The notes under the pieces are model-generated. The model searched no databases and was not told where the DNA came from. It was given only the letters and a program-made list of their open reading frames with translations. Both the position numbers and the translations under genes were made by a program. This document shows positions 42,271 to 51,845 of a stretch of DNA of 64,000 bases, in pieces. Position 1 is the first letter of the stretch; the number at the start of each line of letters is the position of its first letter. This DNA is from Rhodococcus sp. IEGM 1409 (GTDB lineage: Bacteria; Actinomycetota; Actinomycetes; Mycobacteriales; Mycobacteriaceae). The stretch spans positions 248,001 to 312,000 of the forward strand of contig NZ_JASHKN010000003.1 of assembly GCF_030056735.1 (NCBI RefSeq), given 5' to 3'.

Positions 42271-43623
42271 GTGAAAACAGGAAGACGAGTGTGGGGCGCT
42301 GCCGCGGCGGCGCTCTGCCTCCTGGTGTCGGGATGTGCGGGTGCTGGTGCGCTCGGTGGTTCCGGCGAACGAACAGTCACCATTGCGATGGTGTCGAACT
42401 CGCAGATGCAGGACGCCATCAAATTGGCTCCGGCTTTCGAAGCCGAGAACCCCGGGATCGACCTCAAATTCGTCAGCCTTTCCGAAAACCAGGCTCGCGC
42501 CAAGATCACAGCGTCGACGGCCACCGGTGGCGGCGAGTTCGACGTCGCGATGATCAGCAATTACGAGACGCCGCAGTGGGCCGCGAACGGTTGGCTCACG
42601 AACCTGTCCGAGTACGCGGACAAGACACCAGGTTATGACGAGGACGATTTCATACCGTCCATCAAGGCTTCACTGTCGTACGAGGACAGCATGTACGCGG
42701 TTCCGTTCTACGGGGAGTCGTCGTTCCTGATGTATCGCAAGGACCTGTTCGACCAGGCGGGGATCACAGTTCCAGAAGACCCGACGTGGCAGGAAGTTGC
42801 AGGTTGGGCAGAGCAGTTCGACAACCCTGATGCCAAGATGTCGGGAATCTGCCTGCGAGGAAAGCCTGGGTGGGGCGAGGTTCTTGCGCCGCTCAACACA
42901 GTGATCAACACTTTCGGCGGACGCTGGTACGACGAGAACTGGAACGCGCAGTTGACCAGTCCGCAGGTCGAGAACGCAGTTCAGTTCTACGTGGACACCG
43001 TCAAGGAGCACGGCCAGCCGGGGCCAGCCACAAGTGGGTTCGGCGAATGCGCAACACAATTCGCGCAAGGCAACACAGCGATGTGGTACGACGCGACCTC
43101 GGCTGTGTCGGTGCTCGAAGATCCCGCATCGTCGAAGGTGGTCGGCAACATCGGATACGCGAAGGCCCCGAAGGTCGAGAAGTCCGATCCCGGATGGCTC
43201 TACACCTGGGCACTCGGAATCCCGGAGTCGGCACAGAACAAAGACGATGCCTGGAAGTTCATCTCCTGGATGACGAACAAGGATTACATCCAAAAGGTCG
43301 GCACTGAGCTCGGCTGGTCGAGAGTCCCTCCGGGAAGCCGTCTTTCGACCTACGAGATTCCGGAGTATCAGGAAGCTGCAAAGGCATTCGGTCCGATAAC
43401 CCTCGAATCGATCAACAATGCAAACCCGAAAAACCCGACAGTGCAACCGGTTCCATACACCGGCGTCCAGTTCCTTACCATCCCTGAGTTCCAGGATCTG
43501 GGCACTCGCGTCAGCCAGCAGATCAGTGCGGCAATCGCGGGTCAGAAGAGTGTGAAAGAAGCACTCGAACAATCGCAGCAGTACGCCGAGGTGGTCGGCA
43601 AGACCTATCAGGAGAACCGATGA
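42271..43623 (+). CDS. ABC transporter polyol-binding lipoprotein
   Basis: This 450-residue extracytoplasmic binding protein has a signal peptide ending in lipobox VSGC with lipidated Cys22, followed by a type I solute-binding fold. Stretches such as NEYETPQWAANGWLTNLSEYADKTPGYDEDDFIPSIKASLSYED, MYAVPFYGESSFLMYRKDLFDQAGI and VVGNIGYAKAPKVEKSDPGWLYTWALGI are typical of sorbitol/mannitol-binding SmoE-like proteins. GTG start with AAGGAAGG upstream. Permease genes follow with a 4-bp overlap (ATGA). Ligand specificity is inferred from the locus. Confidence 0.9.
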   Translation: MKTGRRVWGAAAAALCLLVSGCAGAGALGGSGERTVTIAMVSNSQMQDAIKLAPAFEAENPGIDLKFVSLSENQARAKITASTATGGGEFDVAMISNYETPQWAANGWLTNLSEYADKTPGYDEDDFIPSIKASLSYEDSMYAVPFYGESSFLMYRKDLFDQAGITVPEDPTWQEVAGWAEQFDNPDAKMSGICLRGKPGWGEVLAPLNTVINTFGGRWYDENWNAQLTSPQVENAVQFYVDTVKEHGQPGPATSGFGECATQFAQGNTAMWYDATSAVSVLEDPASSKVVGNIGYAKAPKVEKSDPGWLYTWALGIPESAQNKDDAWKFISWMTNKDYIQKVGTELGWSRVPPGSRLSTYEIPEYQEAAKAFGPITLESINNANPKNPTVQPVPYTGVQFLTIPEFQDLGTRVSQQISAAIAGQKSVKEALEQSQQYAEVVGKTYQENR

Positions 43624-44570
43624 CTACGGTTGCTGAGCCCAGATCCACGGTGGACGACGCGCCACCGGTTCGTATCGACAAGAAGATCTCCCGTGCCGAG
43701 GGTTGGCGTCGTCGAGGTCCGTTGCTGCCGGCATTGATCTTCTCGATCGTCGTCACGCAGATTCCCTTTCTGTTCACTCTCTATTACTCCACGCAATCCT
43801 GGAACCTTGTCCGGCCGGGATCGCGGCACTTCAACTGGTTCAACAACTACATCGATGTGTTCAAGGACAGTCAGTTTCGGGAAGTCGCGGTCAACACGGT
43901 CATCATGATCGTGGGTACGGTCATCGTTTCGGTGATCCTCGGACTCGCATTGGCACTGCTGCTCGACCGAGCATTCCTCGGTCGGGGCATCGTGCGAACG
44001 CTGCTGATCACGCCGTTTCTCATTACTCCCGTCGCTGGTGCATTGCTGTGGAAGACAACAATGTTCGATCCGGTCTTCGGTATTCTGAACTTCGTCCTCC
44101 AGCCTTTCGGTGTCGGCCAGGTCGACTGGGTCAGCAAGTTTCCGCTCGCCGCGGTCATGATCAATCTGATCTGGCAGTGGACGCCATTCATGATGCTGCT
44201 CATTCTGGCCGGTCTGCAGTCCATGCCCCGAGACATTCTCGAAGCCGCACGGGTGGACGGAGCCAAGCCTTTTGCGATGTTCCGCGAGCTGACACTGCCG
44301 CACCTGCGTCGCTTCATCGAACTCGGTGCAGTTCTCGGCGCGATCTACCTCGTGAACACATTTGACGCGGTGTACATGATGACGTCGGGTGGGCCCGGCG
44401 TGGCAAGCTCGAACCTGCCGTTCTACATCTACCAGCGCGCGTTCCTCGGCTTCGACGTCGGTCAAGCCGCGGCGATGGGCGTCGTGACAGTGATCGCGAC
44501 CATCATCGTGTCCACGCTTGCGCTTCGACTGATCTTCAAGAGCTTCACCGGCAACGAGGAGGCGGCGTGA
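43620..44570 (+). CDS. ABC transporter permease (MalF-type)
   Basis: This 316-residue inner-membrane protein has six predicted helices. The ABC permease EAA loop EAARVDGAKPFAMFRELTLPHLR near residue 205 contacts the ATPase. The first helix (LPALIFSIVVTQIPFLFTLYYS) is preceded by a charged N-terminus. It has the layout of SmoF/MalF-like partners for sugar and polyol uptake. The start overlaps the binding-protein stop (ATGA). Its own stop overlaps the second permease start (TGATG). Confidence 0.9.
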   Translation: MTTVAEPRSTVDDAPPVRIDKKISRAEGWRRRGPLLPALIFSIVVTQIPFLFTLYYSTQSWNLVRPGSRHFNWFNNYIDVFKDSQFREVAVNTVIMIVGTVIVSVILGLALALLLDRAFLGRGIVRTLLITPFLITPVAGALLWKTTMFDPVFGILNFVLQPFGVGQVDWVSKFPLAAVMINLIWQWTPFMMLLILAGLQSMPRDILEAARVDGAKPFAMFRELTLPHLRRFIELGAVLGAIYLVNTFDAVYMMTSGGPGVASSNLPFYIYQRAFLGFDVGQAAAMGVVTVIATIIVSTLALRLIFKSFTGNEEAA

Positions 44571-45436
44571 TGACTGCCGTAGAGACGACAAGTGCGACGA
44601 CCGAAAAGCCCGTCGTCAAGAAGAAAAAGAGCAGTAAGTTCAGTCCGTGGTCGGTCGTGGCGTGGATCGCGGCCCTCGGGTTCTTCTTCCCGGTCTTCTG
44701 GATGGTCCTGACCGCGTTCAAGACCGAGGCGGACGCGTACACCGATCCGCCGAAGCTGTTCTTCACTCCGACCCTCGAGCAGTTCCGAGCCGTCCTCGAC
44801 TCCGGCCTCGGTACGACACTGGCGAACTCTGCCTTCGCCACGGGGATGTCGACCATTCTGGTTCTGTTACTTGGTGTTCCGGCGGCATTTGCCTTGTCGC
44901 TTCGGCCGGTCGCCAAGACCCAGGATGTTCTGTTCTTTTTCATCAGTACGAAGATGCTCCCCGTCGTGGCAGCCATCGTGCCGCTGTACGTGATCGTCAA
45001 CGACATCGGTCTGCTCGACAACATCTGGGCCCTGGTCATCCTGTACACCTCGATGAATCTGCCGATCGCGGTGTGGATGATGCGCTCCTTCTTTCTGGAA
45101 GTTCCCGGCGAACTTCTCGAGGCGGCAAGCATGGATGGTGCCAGCCTGTGGACGTCGGTTCGCGAGGTGATCCTGCCTCTGATCTCACCCGGCATCGCTG
45201 CCACCGCACTGATCTGTGTGATCTTCTCGTGGAACGAGTTCTTCTTCGCCGTCAATCTGACAGCTGTTCAAGCACAAACGATTCCGGTCTTCTTGGTCGG
45301 GTTCATCACGGGCGAGGGCCTGTACTGGGCTCGGCTCTCCGCGGCAGCGACCATGGCGGCATTGCCCGTCATCTTGGCCGGTTGGTTCGCCCAGAACAAA
45401 CTGGTGCGCGGCCTGTCCTTCGGTGCAATCAAATAA
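44570..45436 (+). CDS. ABC transporter permease (MalG-type)
   Basis: This 288-residue second permease of the polyol importer has about six helices. The EAA loop EAASMDGASLWTSVREVILPLISPG lies near residue 185, and the ending NKLVRGLSFGAIK is typical of MalG-like subunits. I use ATG 44570, which overlaps the first permease stop by one base and has a GGAGG Shine-Dalgarno about 7 nt upstream. A GTG one codon earlier (44567) is equally possible. The ATPase gene begins 28 bp after its stop. Confidence 0.9.
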   Translation: MTAVETTSATTEKPVVKKKKSSKFSPWSVVAWIAALGFFFPVFWMVLTAFKTEADAYTDPPKLFFTPTLEQFRAVLDSGLGTTLANSAFATGMSTILVLLLGVPAAFALSLRPVAKTQDVLFFFISTKMLPVVAAIVPLYVIVNDIGLLDNIWALVILYTSMNLPIAVWMMRSFFLEVPGELLEAASMDGASLWTSVREVILPLISPGIAATALICVIFSWNEFFFAVNLTAVQAQTIPVFLVGFITGEGLYWARLSAAATMAALPVILAGWFAQNKLVRGLSFGAIK

Positions 45437-45464
45437 TTCTCCTCACCCTTCTCAGGAGTTCGTC

Positions 45465-46559
<1,095 letters not shown>

Positions 46560-46574
46560 AGCCCCTCCACAATC

Positions 46575-46618
46575 GTGCCCTGCTCGGCACCCGAATTCGT
46601 TCGTGCCGAGCAGGGCAC
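46575..46618 (+). terminator. Terminator of the polyol ABC transporter operon
   Basis: A perfect 16-bp stem GTGCCCTGCTCGGCAC/GTGCCGAGCAGGGCAC (46575-46590 and 46603-46618) has a 12-nt loop. No T-run follows, but the long GC-rich stem directly after the ATPase stop is typical of actinobacterial terminators. Confidence 0.8.
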
Positions 46619-46655
46619 ATCCATCTTCGACTGGCGAGAAGGTTAGGGTCTACCG

Positions 46656-47573
46656 ATGAGTGATACACGCGAACGCTCCGTCGTGGTGTGTGGTGAGGGA
46701 CTGGTCGATCTGGTACCGGTTGGGGAGAACTTCTCGCCCAAATTGGGCGGTGGTCCGTTCAACGTCGCGATCGCATTGGGTCGACTCGGCTCCGACGTGG
46801 GATTCGTCTCTCGCTTGTCCACCGACGCGTTCGGAGATCGGATGATCGACTCGCTGGCCGCGTCGAACGTCGACACAACCGGAGTCGAACGCGGGCCCGA
46901 GCCGACAACTCTGGCCGTCGTGAATCTTGCTGCGGACGGGGGAGCGCGGTACTCCTTCTACCTCGAGGGAACGGCGGATCGGCAGTTTGCGTTGCCGAAA
47001 CTTCCCTCTGCTCGGGCGTTCTCGTTCGGAACGCTGTCGCTGGTGCTCGAGCCCGGGGCCTCTGCCTACGAGGCGATGCTGCACGAAGCACATGCCCGCG
47101 GTCGACTCACCATGGTGGACCCCAACATTCGCCCGGCGGTGATCGCCGACCCAAACGCATATCGACGACGTTTTCGGTCGTGGTTACCGTCCGTCGACAT
47201 CCTCAAAGTGAGCGACGACGACGCCCAGTGGTTGGGTTCTGTCGATGGCACCGAGTGGCTGGACGAGGGCGTCGGCGCCGTCCTGCTCACTCGTGGCGGC
47301 GATGGGTTGCGGTTGATCACCAATGAGCTCGATGTTTCGGTGCCGGCGCCCACGGTCGATGTCGCGGACACAATCGGTGCGGGGGATACGGTACACGGAG
47401 CCCTGTTGGCTTACCTTGATCGTCACGACGCACTCGACGCCGCCGTTGTGCGTGGGTTTTCCGAGTCCGATTGGACGGCTGCGTTGATCTTCGCTGCGCG
47501 TGCGGCAGCCGTCACGGTGTCGCGACCGGGGGCGGATCCGCCGTGGTCACGGGAGTTGGGCCTGCTCAGCTAG
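46656..47573 (+). CDS. PfkB-family carbohydrate kinase (likely fructokinase)
   Basis: This 305-residue sugar kinase starts VVVCGEGLVDLVPVG and has the ribokinase signature GGGPFNVAIALGRLG near residue 32. The PfkB anion-hole motif DTIGAGDTVHGALLAYL follows near residue 240, with the catalytic Asp in GAGD. The position beside a mannitol/sorbitol catabolic locus suggests it phosphorylates fructose produced by the dehydrogenases, completing entry into glycolysis. It stands after a terminator with its own start, so it is probably a separate transcript. Specificity is inferred. Confidence 0.87.
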   Translation: MSDTRERSVVVCGEGLVDLVPVGENFSPKLGGGPFNVAIALGRLGSDVGFVSRLSTDAFGDRMIDSLAASNVDTTGVERGPEPTTLAVVNLAADGGARYSFYLEGTADRQFALPKLPSARAFSFGTLSLVLEPGASAYEAMLHEAHARGRLTMVDPNIRPAVIADPNAYRRRFRSWLPSVDILKVSDDDAQWLGSVDGTEWLDEGVGAVLLTRGGDGLRLITNELDVSVPAPTVDVADTIGAGDTVHGALLAYLDRHDALDAAVVRGFSESDWTAALIFAARAAAVTVSRPGADPPWSRELGLLS

Positions 47574-47667
47574 CTCTGGGGACCACCGCCCTACTGCGAG
47601 CGCAGTACGCGTAAGTGTCTACCTGTGCACGATGTGCGACGGGGTCGTGTATCGGCACAGTGAACGC

Positions 47668-49884
47668 ATGTCGATATTTCTGTACAAACTCTCGCGACTT
47701 GCGTTTCGGCGCCGCTGGGCGATGGTGGGCTTCTGGCTCGTCCTGCTGGTGGCGGGCGGAGTCGGCGCAGCAACGCTGTCCGGTCCGACGGTCAACACGT
47801 TGTCGATACCGGGCACCGAATCACAAGCGGCGCAAGATCTTCTGGCTGAAAGATTTCCGCAATCGTCCACCGGTGGAGCCAGTGCTCGCATCGTCTTCGA
47901 ATCTCCCGTGGGCACGACGCTCACCGATCCTGCGATTCAACAATCCGTCAGTGAATTGGTCTCTGCGCTCGGGAAGGATCCCGAGGTTGCAGCGGTATCG
48001 GATCCGTACGCCTCCGGTGGAGTGTCGCCGACTGGGACGATCGGATACATGCAGATTTCCTACACTGCCGACTCGATGGACCTGCCGGACAGCTCGAAAG
48101 AACTGCTCGAGTCCGCCGTTCACGACGCTGCGGGTTCAGGACTGGCGGTTGACGTCGCCGGCAACGTGCTCATGGAAAGCAGCGCTGAATCGATGGGCGA
48201 AGTGATCGGCGTCGCGATCGCGGCGGTGGTCCTGACGGTCACCTTCGGTTCGTTGGTGGCGGCAGGGCTTCCGTTGATCAGCGCACTCATCGGCATCGGC
48301 ATCGCGATCTGCACGATCACCATCGCAACGGGCTTCATCGAATTGGGTTCGAGCACAACCGTCCTGGCAATGATGCTGGGGCTGGCCGTGGCGATCGACT
48401 ACTCGCTGTTCATCGTCTCGCGCTACCGCTCAGAACTACGTGACGGACATGATCCCGAAATCGCAGCGGGGCGTGCAGCCGGGACAGCGGGTTCGGCCGT
48501 AGTGTTCGCGGGGTTGACCGTGCTCATCGCATTGGCAGGATTGTTTGTCGTGAACATCCCGTTCCTGACGAGCATGGGTCTTGCGGCGGCGTTCGCAGTT
48601 GCTGTTGCGGTGGTGATTTCACTGACTCTTCTGCCCGCCACGCTGGGATTTGCGGGATCGCGCGTTCTGAGCCGTTCTGATCGTCGCCTGCTTGCATCCG
48701 GTGGTCAGTTGACGCATCGTAAAACGAAGGAAGGCGCAGGCTCGAGATGGGCCATGTTCGTGATCCGGCGTCGAGTTCCGGTTTTGCTCGCGTCAGTCCT
48801 CGGGCTGGGATTGCTGGCGATCCCCACCTTCGGCATCAACCTGAGCTTGGCGAGCCCACCGGTGCCCGACACCACTGCCGCCCGAGCTACCGACCGACTT
48901 TCCGAGGGATTCGGTGCCGGGTTCAGTGGTCCGCTCATGGTGGTCGTCGACGTTGCCGACGCCGCAGATCCGGCATCGGCATTGAGTGGGGCCCAGGAAA
49001 AACTCGGTGCTCTGCCCGACGTAGCGGCAGTGACGCCGCCCGCGCTCAATCAGACCGGTGACACAGCAGTCATCACAGTGGTTCCGTCGAGCGGCCCGGA
49101 AACCGAGGCAACGAAGGCGCTCGTCGCAGATATTCGTGCGGTCGCCGGATCGCTGACAGACGAGACCGGGGCCACGATGTCGGTTACCGGTCAGACAGCG
49201 TTGACGATCGACGTCTCGGACCGCCTGGCCGATGCCCTGGTTCCATACCTCGCATTGGTCGTCGGCCTCGCCTTCATCCTCTTGATGTTGGTGTTCCGCT
49301 CGATACTGGTACCCCTCAAAGCGACTCTCGGGTTCCTGCTTTCCATCGGCGCGACGTTCGGTGTGCTGGTTGCGATCTTCCAGTGGGGTTGGTTCGCCGG
49401 CATTCTCGGAATCGAAGGTCAAACCGGATCAGTTGTCGCGATGTTGCCCATCTTCATGATCGGCATCGTCTTCGGGTTGGCGATGGACTACCAGGTGTTC
49501 CTGGTGACCAGAATGCGTGAAGCGTACGTCCACGGTGACGGACCGGACGAAGCAGTCGTGAAGGGTTTCGACCAGGGCGCCCGAGTGGTCACGGCCGCGG
49601 CGCTGATCATGATCGCCGTTTTCGCGGGCTTCATCTTCGGTGGCGACGCCTTCATCATGCAGATCGGACTCGGGCTCTCGTTTGCGGTTCTGTTCGACGC
49701 CTTCGTGATTCGCATGACAGTTGTTCCGGCCGTCATGTCCCTGTTGGGCTCGAAGGCATGGTGGTTCCCCGCTTGGCTGGACCGGATGGTCCCGAACGTC
49801 GATGTCGAGGGGGAGCAGTTGACTGCACTGCTCGCAGATTCGAAGGATTCCACTGAGCCCGCGAACGACAAGTTGTCGGTGTGA
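47668..49884 (+). CDS. MmpL/RND-family membrane transporter
   Basis: This 738-residue protein has the RND layout of actinobacterial MmpL proteins. An N-terminal helix (RRWAMVGFWLVLLVAGGVGAA) is followed by an extracytoplasmic loop of about 150 residues. Two blocks of five or six helices have sterol-sensing-like patterns (GLAVAIDYSLFIVSRYRSELRDG and GLAMDYQVFLVTRMREAYVHG, with Asp-Tyr pairs likely used in proton transfer). A second loop lies at about 400-520. It is shorter than the mycobacterial lipid exporters, so it may export smaller lipids or drugs. ATG 47668 is chosen because it begins MSIFLYKLSRLAFRRRW. A two-component system follows after 18 bp. Confidence 0.9.
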   Translation: MSIFLYKLSRLAFRRRWAMVGFWLVLLVAGGVGAATLSGPTVNTLSIPGTESQAAQDLLAERFPQSSTGGASARIVFESPVGTTLTDPAIQQSVSELVSALGKDPEVAAVSDPYASGGVSPTGTIGYMQISYTADSMDLPDSSKELLESAVHDAAGSGLAVDVAGNVLMESSAESMGEVIGVAIAAVVLTVTFGSLVAAGLPLISALIGIGIAICTITIATGFIELGSSTTVLAMMLGLAVAIDYSLFIVSRYRSELRDGHDPEIAAGRAAGTAGSAVVFAGLTVLIALAGLFVVNIPFLTSMGLAAAFAVAVAVVISLTLLPATLGFAGSRVLSRSDRRLLASGGQLTHRKTKEGAGSRWAMFVIRRRVPVLLASVLGLGLLAIPTFGINLSLASPPVPDTTAARATDRLSEGFGAGFSGPLMVVVDVADAADPASALSGAQEKLGALPDVAAVTPPALNQTGDTAVITVVPSSGPETEATKALVADIRAVAGSLTDETGATMSVTGQTALTIDVSDRLADALVPYLALVVGLAFILLMLVFRSILVPLKATLGFLLSIGATFGVLVAIFQWGWFAGILGIEGQTGSVVAMLPIFMIGIVFGLAMDYQVFLVTRMREAYVHGDGPDEAVVKGFDQGARVVTAAALIMIAVFAGFIFGGDAFIMQIGLGLSFAVLFDAFVIRMTVVPAVMSLLGSKAWWFPAWLDRMVPNVDVEGEQLTALLADSKDSTEPANDKLSV

Positions 49885-49902
49885 TCCGGATACGGTAGAT
49901 CG

Positions 49903-51108
49903 ATGACCTCGACTTCCACGTGGGGTCGATGGTGTGCGGAACACCCGCGCACCATCGACCTGGCACTGACCATCCTCGTGCTCCTTGCCACGTGGACGGC
50001 GCACCGCATCGCGCTCGACGGCAATGACACCCGCGAGGTTACGGTTATGGGAGTCGTTGTTACAGCTATCGCAGCAGCGACCATCGTGTTCCGAAGGCGC
50101 TATCCGTTCTCGGCACTCGCGGTGGCAGTGCTTCTCGGCGTTTTGATGATTGCGCTGTCGGCGCCGCCGAACGCCGGCACAGGTTCCGCTGCGATGGTGT
50201 GCCTCTATTACGTTGCCAGCACGAGTGATCGCCGGAGGTCCTTTTTCGCGGCGGCAACCACGGTCGGATCGCTGATGCTCGTCACGATCTTCCTGGGAGT
50301 AGGAAACAACCTCCTGCAGGAAGCGCTGGGATTGTTGGCTTGGTTGCTGATGGCGAGTTTTGCCGGCGCTGAGGTCCGTTCTCGCCGTGCATATCTGGAG
50401 TCCGTCGAGGAGCGCGCGGTGCAAGCGGAAAGAATGCGCGAGGACGAGGCTCGACATCGTGTCGTCGAAGAAAGGATGCGGATTGCGCGTGACCTGCACG
50501 ACGTTGTCGCGCACCACATTGCATTGGTCAATCTGCAAGTCGGGGTCGCGTCGCACCTGATCGGGAAAGACCCGGAGAAGGCAACGACTGCACTACGCGG
50601 TGTGGAAGAAACTTCCAAGGCTGCGTTGGACGAAATTCGAGCCACCGTTGGAGTTCTCCGCGATGCTCAGGACGGTGATCGCTCGATGAACCCGGCTCCG
50701 GGGCTTTCGGATCTACCGGCACTGGTGGATCAATTCGTCAGTGCAGGAATGGAAATCGAAGTGCGCGCTGTGGGTTCGGTGCGCCCGCTCGGGCCCGCAG
50801 TAGACCTCACGGCGTACCGAATCATCCAGGAAGCACTGGTGAATGCGAGCAAGCATGCGCTCCCCGGAGCTGTCACCGTGTCGTTGTCGTATGAAGCCGA
50901 GGTTCTGGTCTTGACAGTCGAAAACTCCGGAACAGCAGTGCCTTCGACTTCGCCACCCGGGTACGGACTGCTGGGAATGAAGGAGAGGGCTCAGGCAATG
51001 GGAGGCGAGGTGTCAGCAGGATTCCGCGCGGACGGGGGATTTCGTGTGGACGCGCAACTTCCGCTTGTGCCAGTGTCGAGCGGTACTCTGCGTGAGGAAT
51101 CGCTGTGA
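49903..51108 (+). CDS. Two-component sensor histidine kinase (NarL/LuxR-partner type)
   Basis: This 401-residue sensor has four or five membrane helices in the first 150 residues and a linker coiled-coil. A HisKA_3 dimerisation domain follows with phospho-acceptor His in RIARDLHDVVAHHIALVNLQ, then a HATPase domain (AYRIIQEALVNASKHA, GYGLLGMKERAQAMGG). No large extracellular sensing domain is present, typical of actinobacterial DesK-like sensors. It is 18 bp after mmpL and overlaps the response regulator by 4 bp, so the three genes may be one unit. Confidence 0.9.
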   Translation: MTSTSTWGRWCAEHPRTIDLALTILVLLATWTAHRIALDGNDTREVTVMGVVVTAIAAATIVFRRRYPFSALAVAVLLGVLMIALSAPPNAGTGSAAMVCLYYVASTSDRRRSFFAAATTVGSLMLVTIFLGVGNNLLQEALGLLAWLLMASFAGAEVRSRRAYLESVEERAVQAERMREDEARHRVVEERMRIARDLHDVVAHHIALVNLQVGVASHLIGKDPEKATTALRGVEETSKAALDEIRATVGVLRDAQDGDRSMNPAPGLSDLPALVDQFVSAGMEIEVRAVGSVRPLGPAVDLTAYRIIQEALVNASKHALPGAVTVSLSYEAEVLVLTVENSGTAVPSTSPPGYGLLGMKERAQAMGGEVSAGFRADGGFRVDAQLPLVPVSSGTLREESL

Positions 51109-51779
51109 CTCTTCGGGTAGTAGTGGCGGACGACCAGGCGCTCTTTCGGCAAACGCTGGCACTGCTGATCGGTTCGGAAGACGACATGGAGGTGGTCGCT
51201 GAGGCCGCGGACGGAGAGCAGGCATTCCAGGCAGCGTTCGAGCACCGACCCGACGTTGTACTCATGGATATTCGAATGCCGGGCACCAGCGGTGTCGAAG
51301 CAACCGCCATGATTGCCGACCATCCGGATTTGACCGACGTACACGTGTTGATCCTGACGACCTTCGAGGTGGATGAGCATGTAGCACAAGCGATCCGGGC
51401 GGGAGCTAGCGGCTTTATCGGCAAAGGAATCCGGGCTGAAGGTCTGCTCGAAGCTGTTCGGACGGTTGCAAGTGGGAACTCTTTGTTGTCGCCGATTGCG
51501 ACCAGTGCGTTGATTTCTCGATTCCTTTCCACCCCGTCGCGGGCAGGCTCGACTTCTGGGATTTTCGGTCAATTAACGCCGCGCGAACTCGAAGTGGTAA
51601 CTCTCGTTGCTCTGGGGATGTCCAACGACGAGATCGCCGCGACGTTGGTGATCAGCGCTGTCACGGCAAAAACGCACGTGAACCGGGCGATGACAAAACT
51701 TGATGTTCGTGACCGTGCACAGTTGGTGGTTCTGGCCTATCAATGCGGTTTGGTGGTTCCGGGACGCTCGGTGGATTGA
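51105..51779 (+). CDS. LuxR-family response regulator
   Basis: This 224-residue regulator has a receiver domain with Asp9/Asp10 and phospho-acceptor Asp55 (VVLMDIRMPGTSG). The C-terminal LuxR HTH shows LTPRELEVVTLVALGMSNDEIAATLVISAVTAKTHVNRAMTKL. The start overlaps the kinase stop (GTGA). It probably controls mmpL or its own operon; no operator was identified. Confidence 0.92.
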   Translation: MTLRVVVADDQALFRQTLALLIGSEDDMEVVAEAADGEQAFQAAFEHRPDVVLMDIRMPGTSGVEATAMIADHPDLTDVHVLILTTFEVDEHVAQAIRAGASGFIGKGIRAEGLLEAVRTVASGNSLLSPIATSALISRFLSTPSRAGSTSGIFGQLTPRELEVVTLVALGMSNDEIAATLVISAVTAKTHVNRAMTKLDVRDRAQLVVLAYQCGLVVPGRSVD

Positions 51780-51793
51780 TTCGAGAAACACTC

Positions 51794-51821
51794 TTGACTC
51801 GAACGTGTGTTCGAGTATGCT
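51794..51821 (+). promoter_or_regulatory. Promoter with a perfect LexA (SOS) box
   Basis: TTGACT (51794-51799), a 16-bp spacer and TATGCT (51816-51821) form the promoter. The spacer holds TCGAACGTGTGTTCGA (51799-51814), a perfect match to the actinobacterial LexA site TCGAAC-N4-GTTCGA, and the inverted repeat extends to 8 bp per arm (51797-51816). LexA bound here would block RNA polymerase, so the downstream gene should be SOS-induced. Confidence 0.88.
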
Positions 51822-51845
51822 TTGGGGAGGGGATCGGGGGATTCA